32,837 nucleotides of DNA from the NCBI GenBank assembly GCA_002311335.1, contig DBZX01000034.1:1-32837 (forward strand), given 5' to 3'. The notes under the pieces were generated by a model that saw nothing but the letters and a program-made list of their open reading frames with translations, had not been told where the DNA came from and searched no databases. Positions 8,457-15,382 of this stretch are shown piece by piece (the stretch's first letter is position 1; each line of letters starts with the position of its first letter). The position numbers and the translations under genes are program-made. This DNA is from a bacterium UBP10_UBA1149 (GTDB lineage: Bacteria; Desulfobacterota; Binatia; UBA1149).

Positions 8457-9643
8457 TGGATTTCGGTTACAGCGATGAACAGGAAGCTTTCCGCGGCCGT
8501 CTGCGCAAGTGGCTCGAACGGTGCGGCGACGACGGCTCTATTCCCCGGCTGAAAGGTTTGGTCCTGGACGAAAAGGTCGCCGTGGGCAGGGTCTGGCAGA
8601 AGCGCTTGTATGAAGACGGTTGGTGCGGGCTTTCCTGGCCCGCGGAATACGGCGGGCAGGGCGTCGGTCTCGTCGAACAGATAATTTTTCAGGAAGAGCT
8701 GGCCCGCGCTGGTTCGCCGCAGTTGGTCAACCTGCTGGCCCTGAGCATGGTCGGCCCGATGATCATCGAGCACGGCAGCGAAGCCCAGAAAAAACGCTAC
8801 CTGAAGTCGATCCTCAACGCCGACGAAATCTGGTGCCAGTGTTTCAGTGAGCCGGGCGCCGGTTCGGATCTCGCTTCGTTGTCCACCCGGGCCGAGCTCG
8901 ACGGTGACGACTACCTGGTAAACGGCACCAAGGTGTGGACCTCGTACGCGCAGTACGCCGACTACTGCATCCTGCTCGCGCGTACCGATCGCGGCCCGAA
9001 ACCGCACGAGGGTATCACCATGCTGATCGTCGACATGAAGAGCGACGGCGTCGAGGTGAGACCGTTGCGGCAGCTCAACGGCGACAGCGAGTTCAACGAG
9101 GTATACCTGGAGAACGTGCGTGTTCCGCGTTCGGGGGTCATAGGCGAGCCGGGCGGTGGCTGGAAGATGGCGATCGCCATGTTGATGCACGAGCGCGCGA
9201 CGCTTACTTTCCAGCGTCAGTTACAGTCGCGCGTGGCGCTCGACGATATGCTGAAGTTTGCCCGCGACTTTGACCACGGCAAGGGGGCGCCGGCCGATGA
9301 TCCGGTCTACAGGCAGCGCCTGGCCCAGGCCTGGATAGAAAGCGAAGCCATACGACTGACCTCGCTCAGGCACCTGACCCGTCGGCTCAAGGGCGACCCG
9401 CCCGGCGCCGAGGGATCAATGGAAAAGCTGTTCTGGAGCGAGATGTACCAGCGCATGCTGGCCGTGCCGATGTCGATGTCCGGCCCTTACTCGATGCTCT
9501 CGGGAGAGGATCCCAGGGCACCGTTGGCAGGCCAGTGGCCCGAGCTCTACCTCTACTCGCGCGGACGCACGATCGCCGCGGGCACCTCGGAGGTGCAGCG
9601 CAACATCATCGCCCAGCGCGTGCTTGGCATGCCCCGCTCCTGA
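8456..9643 (+). CDS. Acyl-CoA dehydrogenase, FadE-like branch with helix-G glutamate
   Basis: A 395-residue flavoprotein with the ACAD fold: CFSEPGAGSDLASLSTRAE (about 129-147), VNGTKVWTSYAQYADY, and C-terminal IAAGTSEVQRNIIAQRVLG. The position that carries the catalytic Glu in medium-chain enzymes (Y-E-G-T) is alanine here (Ala375 in IAAGT). A glutamate at residue 246 (MLMHERATL) lies where isovaleryl-CoA dehydrogenase and some steroid-degradation enzymes place the base, so activity is plausible by that route. This branch includes bacterial enzymes for bulky or branched acyl-CoAs. Translationally coupled to the upstream MDR dehydrogenase (TGATG) and convergent, with 11 bases between stops, on the next operon. 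Confidence 0.9.
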   Translation: MDFGYSDEQEAFRGRLRKWLERCGDDGSIPRLKGLVLDEKVAVGRVWQKRLYEDGWCGLSWPAEYGGQGVGLVEQIIFQEELARAGSPQLVNLLALSMVGPMIIEHGSEAQKKRYLKSILNADEIWCQCFSEPGAGSDLASLSTRAELDGDDYLVNGTKVWTSYAQYADYCILLARTDRGPKPHEGITMLIVDMKSDGVEVRPLRQLNGDSEFNEVYLENVRVPRSGVIGEPGGGWKMAIAMLMHERATLTFQRQLQSRVALDDMLKFARDFDHGKGAPADDPVYRQRLAQAWIESEAIRLTSLRHLTRRLKGDPPGAEGSMEKLFWSEMYQRMLAVPMSMSGPYSMLSGEDPRAPLAGQWPELYLYSRGRTIAAGTSEVQRNIIAQRVLGMPRS

Positions 9644-9654
9644 ACGAACCAGGC

Positions 9655-10149
9655 TCAGGCGGTTTTGCGCACGCGGCGCCGCTCGCGCTTGGGGTTGATG
9701 CTGTGGCGACGTCCGTTGACGCGTCGGAAAGGGAAACGGTAGACCTGTCCCTCGACGCCGGCCGACATCGCCCGGTCACGCCAGGTCTCCAGGCCCCTGC
9801 GAAGGTAGTCGGGCTCCATGTCCAGCGCCTGGCAGATACTTTCAAACGAGAAGGCCCAGTCCATGTCTCCCGAATCCAGCCATGAGTCGACCGCGGCTTC
9901 TTCTTCAGAGGGCAGCAGCGGGACGCTGCCACCGCGGAAGACGTTGCGTTGAAACGAGGCGATCGCGTCTTCGAGCACGGCGAGCATCAGGCGTTTTTCC
10001 GGCACGAGCGAGGACTCGTCAAGAGGGCGGGTAAAGAACTGGGCGGGGCTCACCGAGTCGGGTTCGACCATGGTAAGGGCCGGGTCTTCTATGCATACGG
10101 TGCGTGATTTTCTCGGCTCAACTGTCTCGGTCTTTTGCTGCTCACTCAT
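9655..10149 (-). CDS. Unrecognised 164-residue protein linked to a di-iron enzyme
   Basis: No named family recognised. The sequence has a disordered charged N-terminus (1-45), a helical middle (EKRLMLAVLEDAIASFQRNV, about 51-70), an acidic stretch, a helix-turn-helix-like segment FSFESICQALDMEPDYLRRGLETW (about 100-123) and a strongly basic tail (RRVNGRRHSINPKRERRRVRK). The HTH-like part and basic tail would fit a nucleic-acid-binding or adaptor protein, but that is inference. A good ribosome-binding site (GGAGC, then ATAAA, then ATG) supports the start. It is the last gene of a three-gene minus-strand set with a MerR regulator and a ferritin-like protein, 57 bases downstream of the latter. 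Confidence 0.75.
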   Translation of the reverse strand: MSEQQKTETVEPRKSRTVCIEDPALTMVEPDSVSPAQFFTRPLDESSLVPEKRLMLAVLEDAIASFQRNVFRGGSVPLLPSEEEAAVDSWLDSGDMDWAFSFESICQALDMEPDYLRRGLETWRDRAMSAGVEGQVYRFPFRRVNGRRHSINPKRERRRVRKTA

Positions 10150-10206
10150 TTTATGCTCCTTTTCTCTCTTTTCTCTCTCTCTACTCGATTTCGTACGATA
10201 AACGGC

Positions 10207-11286
10207 TCAGGCCACCAGCGATGTCTCGGCTTGGGCTTCGGTGTTGTACTCGTTCACCAGCGCTGCCGAGTCGGCGAATTCTTCTTCAGACGAGGGCATG
10301 TTCTCGAACTCAAGGATGTCGAGTTCTTCGAATCCTCTTCTCAGCTTGTCGTTGAGCAGCCCGAGTTTCTTGACGTTGGGCACGATCTTGGAAAACATCG
10401 CGCGGCGGAAGGTCTTGGACATCTGGTCGTGGTATTCGATCTCAACGCAGGCCTCGACGTCCATGCCCATCTTCTCGTAGACCTCGCGCTGCAGCAGGCG
10501 GTCGCGCATCAGGCGGCAGCCCTCGTAGACAAATTCCACGCGCTCGTCGACCTCTGCTTCGCTCAACTCGCGGTAGTAGTCCTTCAGGCTGAGTACGCCG
10601 AAGGCAACGTGGCGCGATTCGTCTTTCATGACCATGGCCGTGAGCTCCTTGATCAGCGGCTCGGTGCTGTAGTCACGCATGGTCTGGAAGGCAGCCAGCG
10701 CCAGGCCCTCGACGAGTATCTGCATGCCGAGGTACTTCATGTCCCAGCGCGAGTCGCTGAGAACCTGGTCGAGCAGGATCTTGAGCTCGGGGTTTATCGG
10801 GTAGACGATCTCGATCTTTTCGTGCAGGTAGCGGTCGTAGACCTCCACGTGACGGGCTTCGTCCATGACCTGGGTCGCCGCGTAGAGTTTTGCGTCTATG
10901 TTGGGCACCGAGTCCACGATCTGCGCGGTTGCCAGCAGGGCGCCCTGCTCACCGTGAAGAAACTGCGACAGCGTCCATGCTATCGACTCGTGGTTGAGTT
11001 GGACTTTCTCGCGCTCGGTGAGACGGGTCCAGTGCGAGGTGCCGGAAATGGCCGTTTCTTCTACCGGGAAAAAAGGCTTTTCGGGGTCAACGTCGATCGA
11101 CCAGTCGAGGTAGGTCTCGCCGTCCCACTGGGCCTGCTTGGCCATGCGGTAGAGCCGCACGAGGTCACCGCGCAAGTGATCGTAGTCCGCCAGAAAGGCG
11201 CTGTCGTAGCTGTGGGCCACGCTGTCGAAGGCCCGGGCTACCAGCGGCGGAGTGTTTTGGTCAGCGATCGTTTCTTCCCGTGGCAT
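10207..11286 (-). CDS. Ferritin-like di-iron oxygenase/oxidase (R2-like)
   Basis: A 359-residue helical protein with a full set of carboxylate-bridged di-iron ligands: Glu113 (FLHGEQGALL), Glu143 and His146 (MDEARHVEVY), Glu193 (ILVEGLALAAF), Glu223 and His226 (MKDESRHVAF). This E/ExxH/E/ExxH order is that of the ribonucleotide reductase R2, bacterial multicomponent monooxygenase and AurF-type enzymes. The protein probably activates O2 to oxidise a small molecule or acyl group; I cannot assign a substrate, and no reductase or ferredoxin partner is adjacent. It lies between a MerR regulator upstream and an unrecognised small protein downstream. The start is ATG after a polypurine tract. Confidence 0.82.
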   Translation of the reverse strand: MPREETIADQNTPPLVARAFDSVAHSYDSAFLADYDHLRGDLVRLYRMAKQAQWDGETYLDWSIDVDPEKPFFPVEETAISGTSHWTRLTEREKVQLNHESIAWTLSQFLHGEQGALLATAQIVDSVPNIDAKLYAATQVMDEARHVEVYDRYLHEKIEIVYPINPELKILLDQVLSDSRWDMKYLGMQILVEGLALAAFQTMRDYSTEPLIKELTAMVMKDESRHVAFGVLSLKDYYRELSEAEVDERVEFVYEGCRLMRDRLLQREVYEKMGMDVEACVEIEYHDQMSKTFRRAMFSKIVPNVKKLGLLNDKLRRGFEELDILEFENMPSSEEEFADSAALVNEYNTEAQAETSLVA

Positions 11287-11343
11287 TCTTCTTTTTCTCT
11301 TTCGGCTGTTCTTCGGTCGTCTTGTTGCCGGGCCGGCTGCGCT

Positions 11344-12138
11344 TCAGTCGTTGGTGCCCGTATTTTCGGCTTCGTTACCGAGCCTGATTTCCGCCATGGC
11401 GCGTAGTATCATCTTGCGCCTCAACAGTGCTATGAACTGCTCGGCGTGCTTCATGGCGGCTATTGCTATTTCGGGCACGCGCTCGGGGTCGAAATGGTCG
11501 GTCACGCCCCGCGAGAAAATTTTGATTTCTTCGCGGGCGAGCTTTTCTAATGCTTCCACGTAGATGGGCAGGGTGGTCTCGTAGGGGAACAACTCCGGTC
11601 CTACGCCGGCCTCGCGCATGGCCTGGAAGTTTTCGAGCAGCAGAAGGTCATCGCCCTCTACGCAGCTCACGCCTTCGCGTTGCATGGGGGTGATGATTCC
11701 CAGGCGAACACAGAAGTCGAAACGATCCCGGTCCACGCCGTAGCGGGCCAGGGCTTCTTCTACCGGAACCGGCGGCTGGTCGGGCGCGTAGTGAATTTCT
11801 TCGTACAGCGTCCCCTCGATGCCCAGCAGGGTGCTGACCTCACGCTCGCTCACCACCTCGGAGTTGTGCTCGAGTATGGCCTTGATGACGTCCAGGGGCA
11901 GGAAACGCTTCTGCTGCAGTTCCTTGATGACGCGGATGCGCTCGATAAACGAGTGATCGTACCAGGCCATGTTACGGCCGGTCTTCACCGTCGGCTTGGG
12001 CAACAGGCCCTCGCGGATGTAGAATTTTATGGTACCGATAGAGACGCCGGTCTCGCGCGCGAGATCCGAGATCTTGTGCAGGCCCGTGGTGCTCTGGGAC
12101 TTGTCGGTGTCGGTGTCGGTGTTTCTGGTTCTCGCCAT
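11344..12138 (-). CDS. MerR-family transcriptional regulator
   Basis: An N-terminal MerR winged-helix domain (about residues 20-88) with HKISDLARETGVSIGTIKFYIREGLLP, typical of the family, followed by a long helical effector region without an obvious cysteine metal site; a second short MerR-like stretch (ALARYGVDRDRFDFCVRLGIITP) is seen near 130-155. The total of 264 residues is long for a MerR. The N-terminus carries a TDTDTD run encoded by repeats of GTCGGT (12103-12122). It is first in the operon with the di-iron gene and probably controls it and itself. Two DNA elements in the upstream region (a TTGACA and a CCAGTA/TACTGG inverted repeat) are candidates for control sites. No clear Shine-Dalgarno precedes the ATG. 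Confidence 0.88.
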   Translation of the reverse strand: MARTRNTDTDTDKSQSTTGLHKISDLARETGVSIGTIKFYIREGLLPKPTVKTGRNMAWYDHSFIERIRVIKELQQKRFLPLDVIKAILEHNSEVVSEREVSTLLGIEGTLYEEIHYAPDQPPVPVEEALARYGVDRDRFDFCVRLGIITPMQREGVSCVEGDDLLLLENFQAMREAGVGPELFPYETTLPIYVEALEKLAREEIKIFSRGVTDHFDPERVPEIAIAAMKHAEQFIALLRRKMILRAMAEIRLGNEAENTGTND

Positions 12139-12164
12139 AAGAAGTAGAAAGTGCGACTATCCAC

Positions 12165-12191
12165 TTACTACAACAGGGGCATGGCTGTCAA
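12165..12191 (-). promoter_or_regulatory. Possible promoter of the MerR-di-iron operon
   Basis: On the minus strand a perfect -35 TTGACA (12186-12191) is followed after 15 bases by TAGTAA (12165-12170), about 27 bases before the merR start. The spacing is short for sigma-70 and unlike the long 19-20-base spacers of classical MerR targets, so the -10 assignment is weak. Confidence 0.3.
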
Positions 12192-12244
12192 GGGATTTCT
12201 CGGCGCATCCAAACTTTTTTTTCCGGGCCGAAAACGGCTTGGAG

Positions 12245-12259
12245 CCAGTAAAATACTGG
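12245..12259. promoter_or_regulatory. Inverted repeat CCAGTA-AAA-TACTGG in the merR/glpD divergent region
   Basis: Perfect 6-base arms with a 3-base spacer, 42 bases before the glpD start and about 107 bases before merR. A T-rich run and a plus-strand TTGACA (12265-12270) follow at once. It could be an operator for either direction or a small hairpin. No regulator can be named. Confidence 0.4.
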
Positions 12260-12301
12260 TCTTTTTGACAATTCACCCTTTGCCAAGCAGTCTGCTCCCG
12301 G

Positions 12302-13942
12302 GTGTCTGAGTCGCTTCAAACAGCTCCAGCAACGGCCCCCCCGACCAGGGGGGAGCGTCTTGGCCAGGCGGCCGAGGGCTGCTTTGACCTCGTTGTTGTG
12401 GGCGGAGGAATCACCGGCGCGGGGGTCGCCCGCGAGGCGTCGGCGCGTGGATTATCTACCCTGCTGCTCGACCGTGGCGACTTTGCCGGGGGCACCAGCA
12501 GCCGTTCGTCCAAGCTCATTCACGGCGGCATACGCTACCTCGCCCAGGGTGACGTAGCCCTGGTGCGAGAGGCTTCGCGCGAGCGCGCGGTATTGCACCG
12601 CATGGCTCCGCACCTGGCCGTGCCCATCAACGTCGTTTCGCCCGCGCGGTCGAAAGCCGGCATGGCCAAGCTGGCCGCTGGCATGTGGGCCTTCCGTCGA
12701 TTGTCGGCCGACGGTGAAGACTACAAGGTGCTGGGGTCACGCCAGACCGTTGAGTTTGAGCCCTTGCTGGCCGGCCGCGGTATCGCTGGCTCGGTGGTGT
12801 TTCGCGAGTACCTCACCGATGACGCTCGACTGGTACTCGAGACGGTGCTGAGCGCTGTTGCTTCTGGCACGGTGGCTCTCAACTACACCGAGGTCAACGG
12901 CATAGAGATGGGAGAGGCTGGCGCCATTCTGTCGGCCCGCGACGTACTGGGAGCCGACGACCTGGTGATCAGGGCGCGCTGCGTGGTAAACGCTGCCGGG
13001 CCCTGGTTCGACGAGGTGGCCGGACTCGCCGACGCTTCGCAGCGGCCGCGCCTGCAGTTGACCCGGGGTATCCACGTTGTGGTCAAGGGCGAGGCCCTGC
13101 CATTGGCGAGCATGCTGGCCTTGCGCACGAGCGACAATCGCACCGCATTTGCGCTTCCCCGAGGCGGCGCGTGCTACTTGGGGACGACCGACACGCTCTA
13201 CGAGGGCGACCCGGCCGAGCCCGATATCGAGGGTGCCGACGTTGCCTACCTGCTCGACGCGGTGGAAGAGACACTCGGTTTGCGCTTGCGGGCCGACGAC
13301 CTGCTCGGTTGCTGGGCGGGGGTGCGGCCGCTCATGGCAGCGCCCGGTCGCAAGGTATCGGAGATATCGCGGCGCGACGAGCTCAGTAGCGGCCCCGGCC
13401 CGCTGGTGTCGATAGCTGGTGGCAAGCTGACGACCTTTCGCCGCATGGCCGAAAGGGTCGTTGACGCCGCGGTCAAACAGGCCGACCTGAAGCCGAGCGC
13501 CGGGCCGCCGGGCGACACGCCCTTGGTGGGAGGCAGCGCTGACCAGCAACTCGAGGCCCGGGCCCGGGCTGCCCGCCTCGACGACAGCGAGCTCGAGCAA
13601 CGCTTGTGGGCTGTATACGGCGCCCGGGCCCCGGGGCTGCTGCGCTGTATCGCCGACGACCCCGCCCGGGGCGAAGCCGTGGGCGGCCTCAAAGACCTGA
13701 CCCTGGCCGAGCTCGAGCACTGCGTTGAACAGGAAATGGCGCTCACCCTCGATGACCTGTTGCGACGCCGTGTGCGCACTGCGATGTTCGACGCCGAGGC
13801 GGCCATGGCTGCTGCGCCCGAGGCCGCTCGTGCGCTGGCGGTGAGACTGGGCTGGGACGATGACCGGCGGCGGCGGGAAGTGGACGTTTTTGTCTCGAGA
13901 ACCCGCGCCCAGATTTCTGCGGCGCGCGACGCCGCAAAATAA
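12302..13942 (+). CDS. glpD: FAD-dependent glycerol-3-phosphate dehydrogenase
   Basis: Oxidises sn-glycerol 3-phosphate to dihydroxyacetone phosphate at the inner membrane, passing electrons to quinone. The 546-residue protein opens with the FAD dinucleotide motif FDLVVVGGGITGAGVAREA (about 28-46) and the GlpD block GDFAGGTSSRSSKLIHGGIRYLAQGD (about 59-84), and has the C-terminal DLTLAELEHCVEQEMALTLDDLLRRRVR region typical of GlpD. GTG start without a clear Shine-Dalgarno; N-terminal length before the FAD motif is a little long (27 residues), so a later start is possible. First gene of a four-gene operon with an AGPS-like flavoprotein, a sugar/polyol kinase and a HAD phosphatase, which points to glycerol or polyol phosphate metabolism. 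Confidence 0.92.
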   Translation: MSESLQTAPATAPPTRGERLGQAAEGCFDLVVVGGGITGAGVAREASARGLSTLLLDRGDFAGGTSSRSSKLIHGGIRYLAQGDVALVREASRERAVLHRMAPHLAVPINVVSPARSKAGMAKLAAGMWAFRRLSADGEDYKVLGSRQTVEFEPLLAGRGIAGSVVFREYLTDDARLVLETVLSAVASGTVALNYTEVNGIEMGEAGAILSARDVLGADDLVIRARCVVNAAGPWFDEVAGLADASQRPRLQLTRGIHVVVKGEALPLASMLALRTSDNRTAFALPRGGACYLGTTDTLYEGDPAEPDIEGADVAYLLDAVEETLGLRLRADDLLGCWAGVRPLMAAPGRKVSEISRRDELSSGPGPLVSIAGGKLTTFRRMAERVVDAAVKQADLKPSAGPPGDTPLVGGSADQQLEARARAARLDDSELEQRLWAVYGARAPGLLRCIADDPARGEAVGGLKDLTLAELEHCVEQEMALTLDDLLRRRVRTAMFDAEAAMAAAPEAARALAVRLGWDDDRRRREVDVFVSRTRAQISAARDAAK

Positions 13943-13972
13943 AACAGCGGCGTTGAGCTGTGGAGACGAGCT

Positions 13973-15382
13973 ATGACTGAACACGTAGAAGGGCTGGGCA
14001 AGCTGGCGGCCGACGCTCCCGGTCTCGAGATAGTGACCGAGGGCGAGCTGCTCCAGGAAACCGGCCGCGACACCTGGATGCGCAGTCTCATGCAGGCACG
14101 CGCGAGTGGGCGCGAACCGAGGGCCGGGGCGGTGCTCAGACCCAGCAACACCGCGGAACTTTCGGCAGCCCTGCGCTGGGCCGGGGAGACCGGCACACCG
14201 GTGCTGCCCTACGGGTACGGGTCGGGCGTGTGTGGCGGCGTGTTGGCGTCGGCGGGTAGCGTAGTAATCGACCTGCGGCGCATGGATGCGGTGCTCAATA
14301 TAGACGACGTTTCGTTGAGGGCCACCGTCCAGGCTGGCATGCGGGGCTCCGATTTTGAGGCTGCTCTCAACGAGCGCGGCCTGACGATGGGACACTGCCC
14401 GCAGTCGATAGAGATTTCGAGTGTCGGCGGTTGGTGCGCCACGCGGGCGTCGGGCCAGTTCTCTACCCTGTACGGAAACATCGAGGACATGCTGCTGGGC
14501 TGCGAGTTCGTACTGCCCGGCGGCACGGTACTCAGGCTGGCCAGTTCCACCCGTTCGGCCACCGGCCCCGATCTCAAGCACATGTTGATGGGCAGCGAGG
14601 GCACACTGGGGGTATTCAGTGAGCTCACTTTCCGCGTGCACCCCTTGCCTGACTGCAAGCGCGGCCAGGCATTCACCGTGCCAGATTTTGCCGCTGGGGT
14701 GGAATCACTCAGGCTGATAATGCGCGGGGGGTGGCGGCCGGCGGTTACCCGCCTGTACGACGCGGCCGAAGCGGGTCGCCATTTTGCCGGCATGGCCGAG
14801 GGCGCACCTGCCCTGCTGTTTCTCAGCGAGGGGCCCGAGTCGCTCGTGCAGGCTGAGTCCGCGGCCATAGCCGCCATAGTGGAAGCGCAGGGCGGCACGC
14901 CGCGCGGTGAAGAGCCGGTTCTCAGCTGGATGGAGCACCGCAACCAGGTGCCTACTTTTGACTCCCTGCTAGACCAGGGGCTGGTGGTCGACACCATAGA
15001 GGTGGCCATTGCCTGGGACAGGCTTTCGGCCCTCTACGACGATGTAAGCAAAAAGGGCGGGGAGATAGAGGACATGCTCCTCATGTCGGGGCACGTTTCG
15101 CACTGCTACACCCACGGCGCGAATATTTATTTTACCTTCGTAGCGTCTCAGCCCGATCTCGAGCGTGGCTTGGAGATATACGACCGGGCCTGGGAAACCA
15201 CCATGCGGGCAGTTCACGAAGCCGGCGGCACGATCGCTCACCATCACGGCATCGGGCGTGTGAGACGCGGCTGGCTGAAAGCCGAGCTGGGCGAAGGCGT
15301 CGAGTTGTTGCGTGCCCTCAAGGACTCGTTGGATCCCGCAGGGATCATGAATCCGGGCGTGCTGCTGGAGCCCGCCGAATGA
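13973..15382 (+). CDS. Alkyldihydroxyacetonephosphate synthase-like FAD oxidase
   Basis: A 469-residue VAO/PCMH-type flavoprotein closest in motifs to alkylglycerone-phosphate synthase (AGPS), which swaps the acyl chain of acyl-DHAP for a fatty alcohol to make ether lipids. FAD loop PYGYGSGVCGG (80-89); AGPS block HCPQSIEISSVGGWCATRASG (141-161) and YGNIEDMLLG; MGSEGTLGVFSELTFRVHP; and the AGPS histidine triplet His423-425 in GTIAHHHGIGRVRRGWLKAELG, followed by LDPAGIMNPGVLL. GlpD just upstream would supply DHAP. Related flavoproteins oxidise hydroxy acids, so ether-lipid activity is inferred, not proven; no acyl-DHAP acyltransferase is in the window. Good Shine-Dalgarno (GGAGA); the stop overlaps the next ATG. 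Confidence 0.82.
   Translation: MTEHVEGLGKLAADAPGLEIVTEGELLQETGRDTWMRSLMQARASGREPRAGAVLRPSNTAELSAALRWAGETGTPVLPYGYGSGVCGGVLASAGSVVIDLRRMDAVLNIDDVSLRATVQAGMRGSDFEAALNERGLTMGHCPQSIEISSVGGWCATRASGQFSTLYGNIEDMLLGCEFVLPGGTVLRLASSTRSATGPDLKHMLMGSEGTLGVFSELTFRVHPLPDCKRGQAFTVPDFAAGVESLRLIMRGGWRPAVTRLYDAAEAGRHFAGMAEGAPALLFLSEGPESLVQAESAAIAAIVEAQGGTPRGEEPVLSWMEHRNQVPTFDSLLDQGLVVDTIEVAIAWDRLSALYDDVSKKGGEIEDMLLMSGHVSHCYTHGANIYFTFVASQPDLERGLEIYDRAWETTMRAVHEAGGTIAHHHGIGRVRRGWLKAELGEGVELLRALKDSLDPAGIMNPGVLLEPAE

Noticed and set aside
10135..11406. 423-codon plus-strand open frame antisense to the di-iron gene
   Set aside because: The minus-strand frame has complete di-iron ligand motifs; the plus frame is repetitive in Val/His/Leu with no domain.
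12211..12240. T8 run and GCCG-AAAA-CGGC hairpin as a terminator
   Set aside because: The T run precedes the hairpin on the plus strand, and on the minus strand the run is A; neither orientation gives stem then T tract.
12737..14641. 634-codon minus-strand open frame across glpD and the AGPS-like gene
   Set aside because: Antisense to two clear flavoprotein genes; composition (His/Arg/Gln-rich) is that of a codon shadow.
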